Assembly: GCF_052162025.1 (NCBI RefSeq)
Contig: NZ_CP197401.1
Coordinates: 1,364,001 to 1,428,000, forward strand
Direction of reading: 5' to 3'
From: Methylobacter sp015476545
Lineage (GTDB): Bacteria; Pseudomonadota; Gammaproteobacteria; Methylococcales; Methylomonadaceae
DNA length: 64,000 nt
The notes beneath the pieces were generated by a model. It did not search any database, was not told the origin of the DNA, and worked only from the letters and a program-made list of their open reading frames with translations. A program made the position numbers and the translations under genes. Positions 1 to 9,203 of this stretch are shown here, piece after piece (within the stretch, counting starts at the first letter, position 1; every line of letters begins with the position of its first letter).

Positions 1-1993
1 CCGTATCAGACGAGCCTAACTGGAATGGCCACCAATGCTGCGTTTGATGATCAACAAGGAAATCGTAGCGCCGTCCGTCGAGTTCCAGGTTTTGTTGCGA
101 GCGCCAATCTTGGACATTTGGTGCGCCGGCAATGGCGACCGATGGCGGTTTAATGACGAGTCCGGAGTCACCGAGCTGTCCGGTTTCGTCCGGACGGCCA
201 GTGTTGTCAGGGGCCGCCCCAAAAGGCTGGTGTGGTATTACATCCGGTTTTTCCAGTGCAGTGGCAATAATGCCGACTGGCAACCCGAGCGGACCGAAAA
301 GCGCCCCCGCATTGGCCAGTTTCAAGATCGCAATTAAAAGATCTGCGAGCGCGCTTTCGGGGGAATTATAACTTTCTGGCGAACTTTCTGGCGAGAGCGG
401 GTCGACTCCTGTCCCGCAGAAGTTAACATTAACATCGCTTGGGTAAGCCGTGTTGTGTGGGCCCGGTGTGAGATACAAGCTATGGGTGCCTTTGGCTACG
501 AACAGCCTGGCATGCGAGTGATTAGGCGGATTGCCTTCGAGCACGACGTCCGCAAATCGATTCACATTCATGACGACGCGCCGCGCCGGATCATTATTAT
601 CGGCGGTTTGTGGCATTGCAGTTTCTTGCCAACGCGTCGTCCGACCAACAAAGCTCGGCCGGTAAGGCAAGTTTGTCCCATCGCGTTCCAGCAATACGGC
701 ATAGCAGCCCCATTCCCCACCAAATGATCCGTACTCTGTGGCCTCGACGTTCGTGCAGCCGGGTTCGAGCGATTCTTCGTGGGCAGGGAAAAAGAAATAG
801 TAACAAAGGAGCGCCGCATCTTTCAGTGTGTCGAGGACTTTCACGAGATCGGGCGGGCGGCGGTCGGTCGCGAGCAACTCGCGCAATGCGGCATTTTCGA
901 TCAGGTGCGCGTGGTACCAGAACTTGCTCTCGTTGAGTTTCGGATCCCCCGTGCCATCAGCGTACCGCGCCGCGATGCCGGCGAGATTCGGATACGTATT
1001 CTTACTGGATGAGTCCACCTTGGGCTGCTCCGTACCCGTCGCATCGGTCCAGCTTGCAAGCTCGAGAAAGAACTCCCCGGATCTGCTAAGCACCTGGTGA
1101 TCAGCGATGAAGACGCCAGGTTCGCCGGATAGTGCAGCAATTTTGCCCTTCGGAATGAGCGGCTGTCGGGGAAATGCTGCGCCCTTACCACCCCAGGAAT
1201 CCTTGTGATCCGCAGGCTGCTCGGATTTCCATAATGCTGTCGCTTCAAGATAACGCTTTGCGTCCGATGGAAAAAAACGTTCGGCCTCGTGAAAAAACAG
1301 CACGGGCTCGAACTGCCGCGCCAGTGTTTCGGCAAGCGAGTGCGGCACACTTGCCGACTTGGCCTTGATTTCGAGCCCGATGGCGGCCGCGTTTGCAGCA
1401 CCGGTCCATTTCCAACTCAGTGTGCCACTGCCGCCGGCTTGATCCTGCACTTGTAAGCTTCCGGAAAAGACAGAGAGTACTTGGTCGCTGATTTCGATCG
1501 CGGGAGGGCCTGGTTCTACTGATTTTCCAGCCCCGCCTATGATAACTGCGCCGATAAGCGTGTTAAGGTTGGGGTTCGGCGCTGTGCCGGGAAAAACCAG
1601 CGAAATGTCCGTGGCGCCAGCGATGGCGAGGCGGTTGGTAGTGGCTACAGCATTTTCGCCGTCAATGTCATCGTATTCGACAATAGTCCATGCGCACCCC
1701 AGCTGCTGAGCGCCGCTGAAATCGAACGTGACAGGTCCAGATGCCGGTGTTGCGCCCATGGCCCTGAATACGCTCACCCCTCGGCGTGGCTCTGCTGTAA
1801 TGAGCACATTACCGACGAGAGTCCATGTAAGACCGTTGCCCTGCACAGTGGGAGTTTCCGCTGTCTGTCCTATCAAGCTGCTGTTCATCACAAAAGCGAG
1901 TACCAGCCGGTCTGCACCAGGGCTTATCGAGGCTGTTGAGTATAGCGTGCGATTAGCGGCTCTGTTTCCCTGGGCCAGGAGGTAACGCATCAT
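1..1993 (-). CDS. Vps62-like two-domain protein, partial at left edge
   Basis: Reading the minus strand from 1993 to base 1 gives an uninterrupted frame of about 664 codons that leaves the window without a stop, so the C-terminus is missing. The start ATG overlaps the stop of the upstream LamG gene (ATGA overlap) and has GGAG about 8 bases upstream. Residues 1-213 look like a beta-sandwich domain of unknown family. From about residue 217 the pattern resembles Vps62/DUF946 proteins: 'LARQFEPVLFFHEAERFFPS', a 'CYYFFFPAHE' stretch, 'GGEWGCYAVLLERD' and 'ARLFVAKGTHSLYL'. No signal peptide is visible. The domain assignment is recognition by eye and the function is unknown. Tight coupling to the LamG gene suggests the two products act together. 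Confidence 0.75.
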   Translation of the reverse strand, partial: MMRYLLAQGNRAANRTLYSTASISPGADRLVLAFVMNSSLIGQTAETPTVQGNGLTWTLVGNVLITAEPRRGVSVFRAMGATPASGPVTFDFSGAQQLGCAWTIVEYDDIDGENAVATTNRLAIAGATDISLVFPGTAPNPNLNTLIGAVIIGGAGKSVEPGPPAIEISDQVLSVFSGSLQVQDQAGGSGTLSWKWTGAANAAAIGLEIKAKSASVPHSLAETLARQFEPVLFFHEAERFFPSDAKRYLEATALWKSEQPADHKDSWGGKGAAFPRQPLIPKGKIAALSGEPGVFIADHQVLSRSGEFFLELASWTDATGTEQPKVDSSSKNTYPNLAGIAARYADGTGDPKLNESKFWYHAHLIENAALRELLATDRRPPDLVKVLDTLKDAALLCYYFFFPAHEESLEPGCTNVEATEYGSFGGEWGCYAVLLERDGTNLPYRPSFVGRTTRWQETAMPQTADNNDPARRVVMNVNRFADVVLEGNPPNHSHARLFVAKGTHSLYLTPGPHNTAYPSDVNVNFCGTGVDPLSPESSPESYNSPESALADLLIAILKLANAGALFGPLGLPVGIIATALEKPDVIPHQPFGAAPDNTGRPDETGQLGDSGLVIKPPSVAIAGAPNVQDWRSQQNLELDGRRYDFLVDHQTQHWWPFQLGSSDT

Positions 1994-3123
1994 GGATTTG
2001 CTCCGTGTGTGTTGAGGCTTGCGTCATCGTAAAGTCCGAGCGCGTCGGCAATCTTTCGGTACATCGCAATCATTTGTCGGTCACAATCGGGCGGCTTGAC
2101 TTCGGCAAGAATGATACGCAAGCAATCCGACCGAGTAATGCGGAGCACGTTGGGATCAGTGGAGGGATTAATGCCGACTGCCTCAAGCCAACCAAAAAGC
2201 TTGACGAAAACCGACACCATCGCATCGCCATCGATATCACCGCTGTGCCATAGTTCGCGGTACTGCTGCGCCGCGGTCTGAAGCCTCTTCCAGGTCTCCG
2301 AACCACGGTTGGCGGCACTATGCAGGACGCCGGTAACGGTTTCCTGGATAAGTTCAGTCAAAGGCACTTGGCATTCCGGATGCCGACGCAACGCATCCTC
2401 AACCTCAGAGGTAAAGCGTCTCCAGCAGTCGGCAGTCTGGTCGTCCATTGGCCGCTCGAAGAATTCTTCCATCATAAAGCGCGGATTGCGCCGCCAGATC
2501 TTGACTTCGTCAATCCGCCCGGCGGCAGGCGTGCCGCCTGAAAGCGAATTGCCGATGCAGACGCCAGGAGGCCCGGGCGGATTGACAGGATGATAGGTCC
2601 CAGTGCGCCTCGCGACCAGATCGCCATCGGCATAGAGCTCCATCGTGCCCAAGCCATCGTGCATAAAGCCGAGCGTGAGCCAGCGTCCGGTTGGTACCGA
2701 ATAGGGTGTTGTAACGGCATCCCAATGGGAATTGACCTGTGCATATTGGTTGGGCGTGCTACGGAACCATCCGTTCAGTGAGCCCGAGCGTACGAAGAGA
2801 TTGAAAGAATTGCTGTCGATCAGGAAAGCCTCGCTATCGATATCTAACAATAGAGTTACTTCGCCGCGAATTCCGACAATCGATCTCCAAGCTGGCGCAT
2901 CGGTCGGAATGTCGATCGCTCCTTGAGCATTAGCGATGTTCACTGCCCCTGAAGATGCTGTTGCACCATCTACGAGGAAAGCGGAGTCCGGAATATTAGA
3001 CGCTTTGCCGTGACTTGCACCGGTGGGAGATAGATCGAGGACTACCCCGGGAATTCCCGTGTAAGTATGATGACAGATCAATTCCCAAATTTCAGCCATT
3101 TGCGCTCGTCGTTTAGCGCGCAT
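1990..3123 (-). CDS. LamG/concanavalin A-like lectin-fold protein
   Basis: This 377-residue protein has no signal peptide. Residues about 15-220 have the pattern of a LamG/laminin-G jelly roll, for example 'GRWLTLGFMHDGLGTMELYA' followed by 'GRIDEVKIWRRNPR', which is the usual last strand of this fold. Residues 225-377 are predicted mostly helical and are unassigned. Such domains usually bind carbohydrate or protein ligands, but the partner here is unknown. A second possible start (Met9, base 3099) gives 'MAEIWELICHH'; neither start has a strong ribosome binding site. The stop overlaps the start of the downstream Vps62-like gene by four bases, which implies translational coupling. Confidence 0.75.
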   Translation of the reverse strand: MRAKRRAQMAEIWELICHHTYTGIPGVVLDLSPTGASHGKASNIPDSAFLVDGATASSGAVNIANAQGAIDIPTDAPAWRSIVGIRGEVTLLLDIDSEAFLIDSNSFNLFVRSGSLNGWFRSTPNQYAQVNSHWDAVTTPYSVPTGRWLTLGFMHDGLGTMELYADGDLVARRTGTYHPVNPPGPPGVCIGNSLSGGTPAAGRIDEVKIWRRNPRFMMEEFFERPMDDQTADCWRRFTSEVEDALRRHPECQVPLTELIQETVTGVLHSAANRGSETWKRLQTAAQQYRELWHSGDIDGDAMVSVFVKLFGWLEAVGINPSTDPNVLRITRSDCLRIILAEVKPPDCDRQMIAMYRKIADALGLYDDASLNTHGANP

Positions 3124-3296
3124 GTACCACTATGAACAACTCATGCGCAGAGATTCGATAGGTGTACAGAGAAAATCAACAGTCTTTTGCATAAAGGATT
3201 AATGATCACTTTGATAAACGATTAATAAAAAAATTCAAAAATCTTGTGTTCATTTGGCAGTAGAAATTGCTGGATTTGATTTAGAGTATTTATCTA

Positions 3297-4241
3297 TTAC
3301 GTAGAAACATAGCCTGAATGCCTGAAGAGATTGAGGCACTCATCAGCCTGAAACTTACCCAATAGTTTACCTATGAGTTGCCAGAGCTTATCGTAAGTAC
3401 GTTCCGCCGCCTTGCGCAGGAGCGCCTTCAGCTTGGCAAAGACCTGCTCGATCGGATTCAGATCAGGACTGTAGGGTGACAGGTATTTGATCGTCGCACC
3501 GTGCGCTGCAACTATGGCCTGGACTTTCGCCACCTTATGCGCCGACAGGCTGTCACAGATAACGCTATCGCCGGGCTTCAAGGTCGTCCCAGTTGCGAAC
3601 GCAGATATTCCTTGAAGGCTTCGCCTGTCTTGGTCTGGTCCAGGCACCACGGGGCCGTGAGTTCATCGATGCGCAAGCCGGCAATAAAGGTCAGGGTTTG
3701 CCAATGACCCGCCGGTGCCGCACCCCAACACAGGGCACCGCCCAAGGCTCGTTCATAGCGGCGCGTCATGTTCGTAGTTATCCCCGTTTCATCCAGAAAC
3801 ACCAGTCGGGAAAGATCGCAGGTTTGCTGCCAGGCTTGCCATTGCTATCGGGCCATAACGACATCCTCGCGTTGCTGTTCACTGGTGACCAGCGTTTTTT
3901 TTATAGCGATAGCCCAATTTGTGCCGGATAAACTTATCGATCGCCGAGATCGAAACACTTAGGCTGTGTTCGTCTTCCAGCCAGTTCTGCAGTTTCTTCA
4001 AGGTCATCGACGGGCTGTTCGCCAGTTGGGCCTTGATGGCGGCTTCATACGGTTCCAGCCGCGAGCGTCTGTAGCCGCCAAAAGGCTTGCCTTGAACGGC
4101 TCCGGTTTCAAGCCACAAAGCGTGCATTCGGCAGACAAAGGCCAGGCTGACCTTGTATTGCAAAGCCACGACCCGCACGGTGTTGCCTGCGGCAACGGCT
4201 TCTACCCGGCTATGTATATCTTCTGGATAAGGTTTGGGCAT
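3297..4241 (-). pseudogene. IS630-family transposase, frameshifted
   Basis: Three fragments in two frames add up to one IS630/Tc1-type transposase. The N-terminal helix-turn-helix part (4241-3879) starts 'MPKPYPEDIHSRVEAVAAG'. A middle fragment (3802-3578) carries the first catalytic Asp in 'VFLDETG'. The C-terminal fragment (from 3650) has 'VICDSLSAHK' and 'LNPIEQVFAKLK', supplying the remaining Asp and Glu of the DDE triad. The first frame change falls at an A8 run at about 3899-3906 and could be programmed. An in-frame TAG at 3847-3845 and a second frame change near 3590 cannot be, so the copy is dead. I could not define its terminal inverted repeats. Confidence 0.9.
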
Positions 4242-4475
4242 GATGAAAATGGCTCATCTCGTTTAACACAAGGTTAGTTTATAGGATGTTTATATCTATA
4301 CAATAACCGCTCTAAGTCGTCATACCAATAGCAATCGCCTCAAAAAAATGCCAGCATTTTTCAGATGGAAAGTTGTTTTTTAACTGTTTGTGACCTACAG
4401 GGTTGTTTCTGTTCTTGAGCGCATTCGGCGCTGTCAGCGCCGGTCAATCATCAGTCTCAATCAGAAGAACAGTCC

Positions 4476-4912
4476 ATGAAAAACCTATTCATCATGACAG
4501 TGACTTTGCTCATGCTCACAGCCTCCATGACCAATCGGGCTGGTTAGGAAGGTGCCGCCGGTTCAGCGTCGGGAAACGGCAACGGTTTCGTTGGCCTGTG
4601 GGAGGCGGTCGACCCCCAGGACAGGTCTCATCTAGTCCTTTCCATTACCGGCAATGGCGAGGGCTCAGTCAAGTTGCTCGTTCACGATACATACTTCGCC
4701 ACGTGCAATGGCGGACGAGGGATTGCTTAAGGCATGAGGGAAGTCCCGCAGAGCAATCCTTACAAGTGGAGGATTACACGATTACCTGTTTTGAAACCGG
4801 CGATACCACGACAGTGCCCATCACTTTAAGCAAAAATTCAGACGGCACTTTATCGCGTACCGGCGCTACACCATTGGCTCTGCTGGTAATTTATCATCAA
4901 ACCGGCAAATAG
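4476..4912 (+). pseudogene. Broken small secreted-protein gene
   Basis: ATG at 4476 begins a clear signal peptide ('MKNLFIMTVTLLMLTASM') that meets an in-frame TAG at 4545. The same frame then continues sensibly ('GFVGLWEAVDPQDRSHLVLS', 'LLVHDTYFATCNGGRGI') to a TAA near 4727. After a frame change the sequence resumes in another frame as 'TCFETGDTTTVPITLSKNSD' and ends at 4912. This is best read as one periplasmic protein gene carrying a nonsense codon and a frameshift. The longer open frame starting at 4403 joins out-of-frame sequence to the true C-terminus and is not a real protein. The protein family is not recognised. The gene sits beside a dead IS630 copy. Confidence 0.65.
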
Positions 4913-5124
4913 CGGCAACTGCAACCGGAAACCTGCATCAATCCAAATCAGGGACGGCATTTGAAAAAAACAGTTCGTGCCGCCGGATAAATCGTACAGC
5001 GTGGCGCAGCATCTTCCGCTGCTTGTGATCCGACTCGCCTTTTTCCTTCGGCGTTAGAGAAAAGTAGGCCGCGTCGGCGATTTATGGAAAAATAAGGCCA
5101 TCACAACGCATCCGGACCGATGAT

Positions 5125-6036
5125 ATGCTGCTAGAAACCAGGATTCCGCTAAGTTATTTATTCGACAAGATTAAATATGATCTGTTAGTGGTGCTGGTCA
5201 TATCCGGCGTGTTTCACACGCTGAAAATCGTTTTCGTCAGGCATTTGCCCGTCATCCCTTTGTCCCTAGTTACGGTCCTGGGCACGAGTATCGCCCTGCT
5301 GCTGGCCTTCAAGCTCAACCAGTCGTACGACCGCTGGTGGGAGGCGCGCAAAGTCTGGGGGGCGATCGTAAATGATTCACGTACGCTGATGCTGCAACTG
5401 CTCGGCTTCATAGTCGCTGAAAAGCTGGAGGAACAGAAGGTCGGTTCGCTTGTGAGACAAATGGCATACCGGCAGATCGGCTGGTGCTATAGTCTGGGCC
5501 AGTCATTGAGAAAGCAGGACCCTATGGCGAATCTGGACAGCCTGGTTGCCGCTCATGAACTGAAAGCGCTCGAAGAACAAAGCAACAAGCCGCTTTACCT
5601 GCTTTTGCGCCACATGGCCGATTTGAGAGAACTGCATAAGCTCGATGTGCTCAACGATTTTCAGCAAATACAGGTGCAAGGCACGATCAGCCGGCTTTGC
5701 GATTCAATGGGAAAGGCGGAAAGAATCGCGAACACGGTGTTTCCCGCCACTTACAGGAAGTATTTGCACTTTTTCATTTATATTTTTTTGATTTCGCTCT
5801 CTATCGCTCTGGTAGAGAGCGTCGGCATTTATGAAATACCCCTGCTTGTGGTGATCGCGTCCACTTTTTTCCTTATTGAAAAATCGGCAAGACACTTGCA
5901 GGACCCGTTTTCCAACCGTCCGACCGACATAGCGGTTACCGCCATCGCACGGACGGTGGAAATCAATCTAAGGCAACTGCTGCTCGAAAAGGACATTCCC
6001 CAGGCTGTAGCGCCCGGCAAATTCTATATCCTGTAA
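5125..6036 (+). CDS. Bestrophin-like (UPF0187) anion channel
   Basis: The 303-residue protein matches the bacterial bestrophin/UPF0187 family in length and pattern. An N-terminal hydrophobic pair of segments precedes 'LLLAFKLNQSYDRWWEARKV', the family signature region, and the middle section is helical. A further membrane pair (about residues 213-250) is followed by 'DPFSNRPTDIAVTAIART', matching the conserved C-terminal motif of these pentameric channels. Family members conduct anions or cations across the inner membrane; selectivity cannot be told from sequence. No strong ribosome binding site precedes the ATG. The preceding 200 bases contain no gene. Confidence 0.88.
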   Translation: MLLETRIPLSYLFDKIKYDLLVVLVISGVFHTLKIVFVRHLPVIPLSLVTVLGTSIALLLAFKLNQSYDRWWEARKVWGAIVNDSRTLMLQLLGFIVAEKLEEQKVGSLVRQMAYRQIGWCYSLGQSLRKQDPMANLDSLVAAHELKALEEQSNKPLYLLLRHMADLRELHKLDVLNDFQQIQVQGTISRLCDSMGKAERIANTVFPATYRKYLHFFIYIFLISLSIALVESVGIYEIPLLVVIASTFFLIEKSARHLQDPFSNRPTDIAVTAIARTVEINLRQLLLEKDIPQAVAPGKFYIL

Positions 6037-6135
6037 TTTTTTCATCCGAAAGCAGGATCTTCATGGCTATCAGGCGAAATTCGGGCGTGATAGGATAACC
6101 GGCCAGTTTTACGTCAATACAAATGAGGAATAGCC

Positions 6136-6558
6136 GTGGCTGCAAAACTTTCCGATATCATCAACGCCATTGAATTCATCAGCGCTGATCCGGCTCTCGA
6201 AAGCGAGGCGTTTTTGTCGCTGAACAGTGGAGAAATATTTATCCGTTCCCCTGATTTTGAGGAAGAGCTGGAGAATTGTCCGGATGATGTTGATGATTCG
6301 ACCGAATACCTCCCGCTCCCGCACAAACATGATCTGGGACTTGGCGTGAGGCTGGTCCATGCCTTCATTGATGAATACCGCCCGTCCGCAAGTGACGACG
6401 TATATGCCATGTTCAGGCGGCGTGGCGCCTATGCAAGGTTTAAGGATTGGGCCGATCGGGAAGGGCTGCTGGACGAGTGGCATCGTTATGAAGATGAATC
6501 GAAAACGGCAGCCGTTCGGGAATGGTGCAACGAAAACGACATCGAATTTTCTGAATAA
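6136..6558 (+). CDS. UPF0158-family protein
   Basis: A 140-residue acidic protein starts with GTG at 6136, seven bases after 'gagga'. The ending 'RRRGAYARFKDWADREGLLD' followed by 'AVREWCNENDIEF' is the hallmark of UPF0158 proteins, which have no established function. The gene lies 100 bases downstream of the bestrophin gene on the same strand and may be co-transcribed with it. Confidence 0.8.
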   Translation: MAAKLSDIINAIEFISADPALESEAFLSLNSGEIFIRSPDFEEELENCPDDVDDSTEYLPLPHKHDLGLGVRLVHAFIDEYRPSASDDVYAMFRRRGAYARFKDWADREGLLDEWHRYEDESKTAAVREWCNENDIEFSE

Positions 6559-6699
6559 TGGTTGCAAGACGGGCGCAAGCATTGGGAAGGCTTGAGTTTA
6601 GCCGCTGCCGAAAGCACATTAACGGCGGGACGACAATACGCGTATAGGGCGTGGCGGAGAAGATGGCCTTCGGCTTGCGCCGAAGGCCATGATGCGGAA

Positions 6700-7188
6700 T
6701 TATTCGCAGTTGATTACGGTATCGGCATCCCTGGCCGGGCCAGTCATGCAGGAATCTGTGCCGGTGCCGCCGTTCAGGCTGTCGGAGCCGGGACCCCCGC
6801 CGAGAAAGTCATCGCCCTGACCGCCCGATGCCGTGTCGTTGCCAGGACCCGCGCCGAGGAAATCATCGCCGCGGTCGCCGGACAGCGTGTCGTCGCCCGG
6901 ATGCGCGTGCAACGTGTCGTCGCCGTTGCCGCCGCAGACGATATCGTTGCCGTCGCCTGCGTAGACTTCATCGCTGCCGTTGCCGGCATAGATCACACCG
7001 CCGGCGCTCGTGCCGGCGATGTGATCGCTCTCACCAGTGCCGACGCAGGTGGCCGGGATGCCGTTGCACATAGGGATGTTTCCGGCACGGGCGGCGGAGG
7101 GATCGGCGCAATTGATATCGGCGGCCCATGCTGCTGGCTGGGCCAGCATTAAAGTCAATGCGCAGCCGGTCATTATTCTGGTTTTCAT
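6700..7188 (-). CDS. Small secreted RTX-type calcium-binding protein
   Basis: This 162-residue protein begins with a signal peptide cleaved after about 'AAWAA'. Residues about 60-145 are tandem glycine/aspartate nonapeptides of the RTX type ('GNGSDEVYAGDGNDIVCGG', 'GGQGDDFLGGGPGSDSLNGG'), which fold into a calcium-binding parallel beta roll. There is no enzymatic domain and no obvious type I secretion gene nearby. Cysteine pairs (for example near the start and in 'DSCMTGPARDADTVINCE') and an N-terminal Sec signal suggest export to the periplasm or surface rather than classical RTX secretion. The gene is monocistronic with an AT-rich upstream region. Confidence 0.85.
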   Translation of the reverse strand: MKTRIMTGCALTLMLAQPAAWAADINCADPSAARAGNIPMCNGIPATCVGTGESDHIAGTSAGGVIYAGNGSDEVYAGDGNDIVCGGNGDDTLHAHPGDDTLSGDRGDDFLGAGPGNDTASGGQGDDFLGGGPGSDSLNGGTGTDSCMTGPARDADTVINCE

Positions 7189-7429
7189 TCAATACCTCAT
7201 AAATGGAGTCAATACTGCCAAACAGCCGTTTGGTTACCGGCTATACAGCAGAATCTGTGCCATTTTTTAAGTATTTGAAATTATTATAAATTAATATTTT
7301 AATAATATACTGTTGCGGAATTTGCTCTGGCAGGGCAGTTTAAATAACACAGTTTTATAAAAAAATGCGGTTGAATTAAATGTCTGTCAATTAATGCCGG
7401 ACCCGATAGGCTGCGGCATAGTCATTGGA

Positions 7430-8182
7430 CTATATCAGAAAATCTTCCAGCAACCGGCTGTCAAACGGATTTTGCGCGGCCACCGTCTTGTCTTCATCGG
7501 TGTTGTAGCCCCACAAGGCGAAGATGAGTTTGACGCTGGCCAGTTCATCGTTTTTTTGCACATTCAACAGGGTTGGCAGCCTGTCCTCGACAAAATGAAT
7601 CGGTTGCTGCGGATGTTTTTCCAGTAATCCTTTCAAAACCTCCTGTTTGCTCATATTGCGGTCGAGACCGAAAATATGCGCGTCGGGCAGATCAACTTGA
7701 TTGGCTTTCAGTATCTGTCTGACGAAGCGCTCCTGCTTGGTCGTGATGATATACCAGAGGCCCTGCTGCCCCAGCCGCCGCAGTTTGTCGCCGATGCCGG
7801 AGAATAGCGGATTCATGTCGACCCACTCGGCCAGCGCCGAGTCTATCCAGGCGTCGCGTGTTTCGCCGAACAGTTTTTTCAGGTCATCGACAGTCACTTG
7901 CGCATCTTGCATCAGCGCCTGGGTTTTGCCGGCGTAATCGCTGTAGATTGCATCCGTCGTTTCGCCCAGATGCAAAAGGCGCATGGCCAGTATTGCTTCA
8001 TAGCCGGTTTCGATGATCGGCCGTACCCGGCGAAACTGGTCGATCAAGGATTGCGGCGGTACAGGGCCGGGCATGTCATCCCAGATCTGGCCGGCGCATT
8101 TCCAGCCTGTTATCGCGGTTTCGACCGCGCTGTCGCAGATCACGCCGTCAAAATCAAGCGCATAGATGATGGAGTTGTTCAT
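7430..8182 (-). CDS. HAD-superfamily hydrolase
   Basis: This 250-residue cytoplasmic protein has HAD motif I 'ALDFDGVICDS' at residues 9-19, giving the nucleophile Asp and the acid/base Asp. A cap region with a long helical stretch follows. Motif II is around 'LWYIITTKQERF' and the acidic motif III region is 'HFVEDRLPTLLNV'. This makes it a phosphatase-like hydrolase, but the substrate cannot be predicted. The ATG-proximal residues 'MNNSIIYALDFDG' fit the family start. It is 90 bases downstream of the GST gene on the same strand, so the two may share a transcript. Confidence 0.85.
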   Translation of the reverse strand: MNNSIIYALDFDGVICDSAVETAITGWKCAGQIWDDMPGPVPPQSLIDQFRRVRPIIETGYEAILAMRLLHLGETTDAIYSDYAGKTQALMQDAQVTVDDLKKLFGETRDAWIDSALAEWVDMNPLFSGIGDKLRRLGQQGLWYIITTKQERFVRQILKANQVDLPDAHIFGLDRNMSKQEVLKGLLEKHPQQPIHFVEDRLPTLLNVQKNDELASVKLIFALWGYNTDEDKTVAAQNPFDSRLLEDFLI

Positions 8183-8272
8183 AAGTTTATTGTTGATGCA
8201 GCGATGGACAAGATAGCCTTGGAAAGATGCAATTCTACCTCAAATTGACCGTTGAGGCATGACACTTGCCAA

Positions 8273-8998
8273 TCACCGATAGTCTGCATATAAGCGCTTG
8301 ACCCAGGCCGTTTTCCCGGAATAGCTCTCGCTGATCTTCTCCAGCGGCTCGGGGAATGGTTGCGGCCAATCGACGCCGTATTTTTCCGCTTTGCACAAAG
8401 GCGCCAGCAATGAAGCGACAGCCAGATCAGCCCGCGTGAAGCAATCGCCGACCAGGAATTTCCGGTTCTGCAGGTGCGCATCGAGTTTGTCGATCGCTCG
8501 ATCGAGCTGTTCAAGCGCTGTCTGCGAAGTGCTTTGATTGAGCTTCATCTTGTTGCGCATGGCGCTGCTCAGTTTCGGGTATATGAAGGGCATGACAAAG
8601 CGCCCATACCAGGGGCCGCCGTTGGTAAATATCGGGATCAGCATGTCCGGATGGTCCAGCAAGACATGATAACAGACTGCCCTGACCATAATGCCTATCT
8701 GTTCATCGGCAAATTTCTCCCATTCCATGGCTTCCTGCCTTAATGCCTGATTGTCAGGCGTCAGCGGCGATTCGGGAAAATGCGCATCCAGATAATCGAC
8801 AATATCGCTGGAATTCTTGATTATCTTGCCGTCATGGACCAGAACAGGGAGTGATGATGTACCGCTCAGCTTCGTGGCCTTGGCCATGTGCAGGCCGGGC
8901 AGGAGATTGACGGTCCGGTAGTCCAGCCTCTTGTAATCGAGCGCCCAGCGCACTTTTTCGCAGTAATGGGAGATAGGGAATTGATAGAGGGTCAGCAT
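8273..8998 (-). CDS. Glutathione S-transferase family protein
   Basis: The 241-residue protein has the GST layout. The N-terminal thioredoxin fold (1-80) has 'LYQFPISHYCEKVRWAL', a cis-proline at 'SSLPVLV' and the glutathione gamma-glutamyl contact 'SSDIVDYLD'. The all-helical C-terminal domain contains the N-capping box region 'CFTRADLAVASLLAPL'. It probably conjugates glutathione to, or reduces, a small electrophile; the substrate is unknown. It is upstream of the HAD hydrolase gene in the same direction and is divergent from draT. Confidence 0.88.
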   Translation of the reverse strand: MLTLYQFPISHYCEKVRWALDYKRLDYRTVNLLPGLHMAKATKLSGTSSLPVLVHDGKIIKNSSDIVDYLDAHFPESPLTPDNQALRQEAMEWEKFADEQIGIMVRAVCYHVLLDHPDMLIPIFTNGGPWYGRFVMPFIYPKLSSAMRNKMKLNQSTSQTALEQLDRAIDKLDAHLQNRKFLVGDCFTRADLAVASLLAPLCKAEKYGVDWPQPFPEPLEKISESYSGKTAWVKRLYADYR

Positions 8999-9203
8999 GA
9001 TGATTTTTTCCTGAAAATCAAGGTATTGCTTGCAAATTCAAGTCTGTATCTGACGGGCATCTTTGGCCTGAATATCGCTTTTAGCGGCTAAGCTGCGTCG
9101 CAATATAAAGCAAATTCGTCAATTTATCATTAACGGTTTTTGTTTTTCCTAGGGTGTTTTGCCTGTACCATTGGATCAATAAGAAATAAAGGAGAGCAGG
9201 TGG

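Noticed and set aside
4403..4912. 169-codon plus-strand open frame
   Set aside because: Only its last 50 or so codons are in the true frame of the broken secreted-protein gene; the start is out of frame.
6760..7030. CRISPR-like periodicity
   Set aside because: The 27-base periodicity is coding: it is the nonapeptide repeat of the RTX protein, with no unique spacers.
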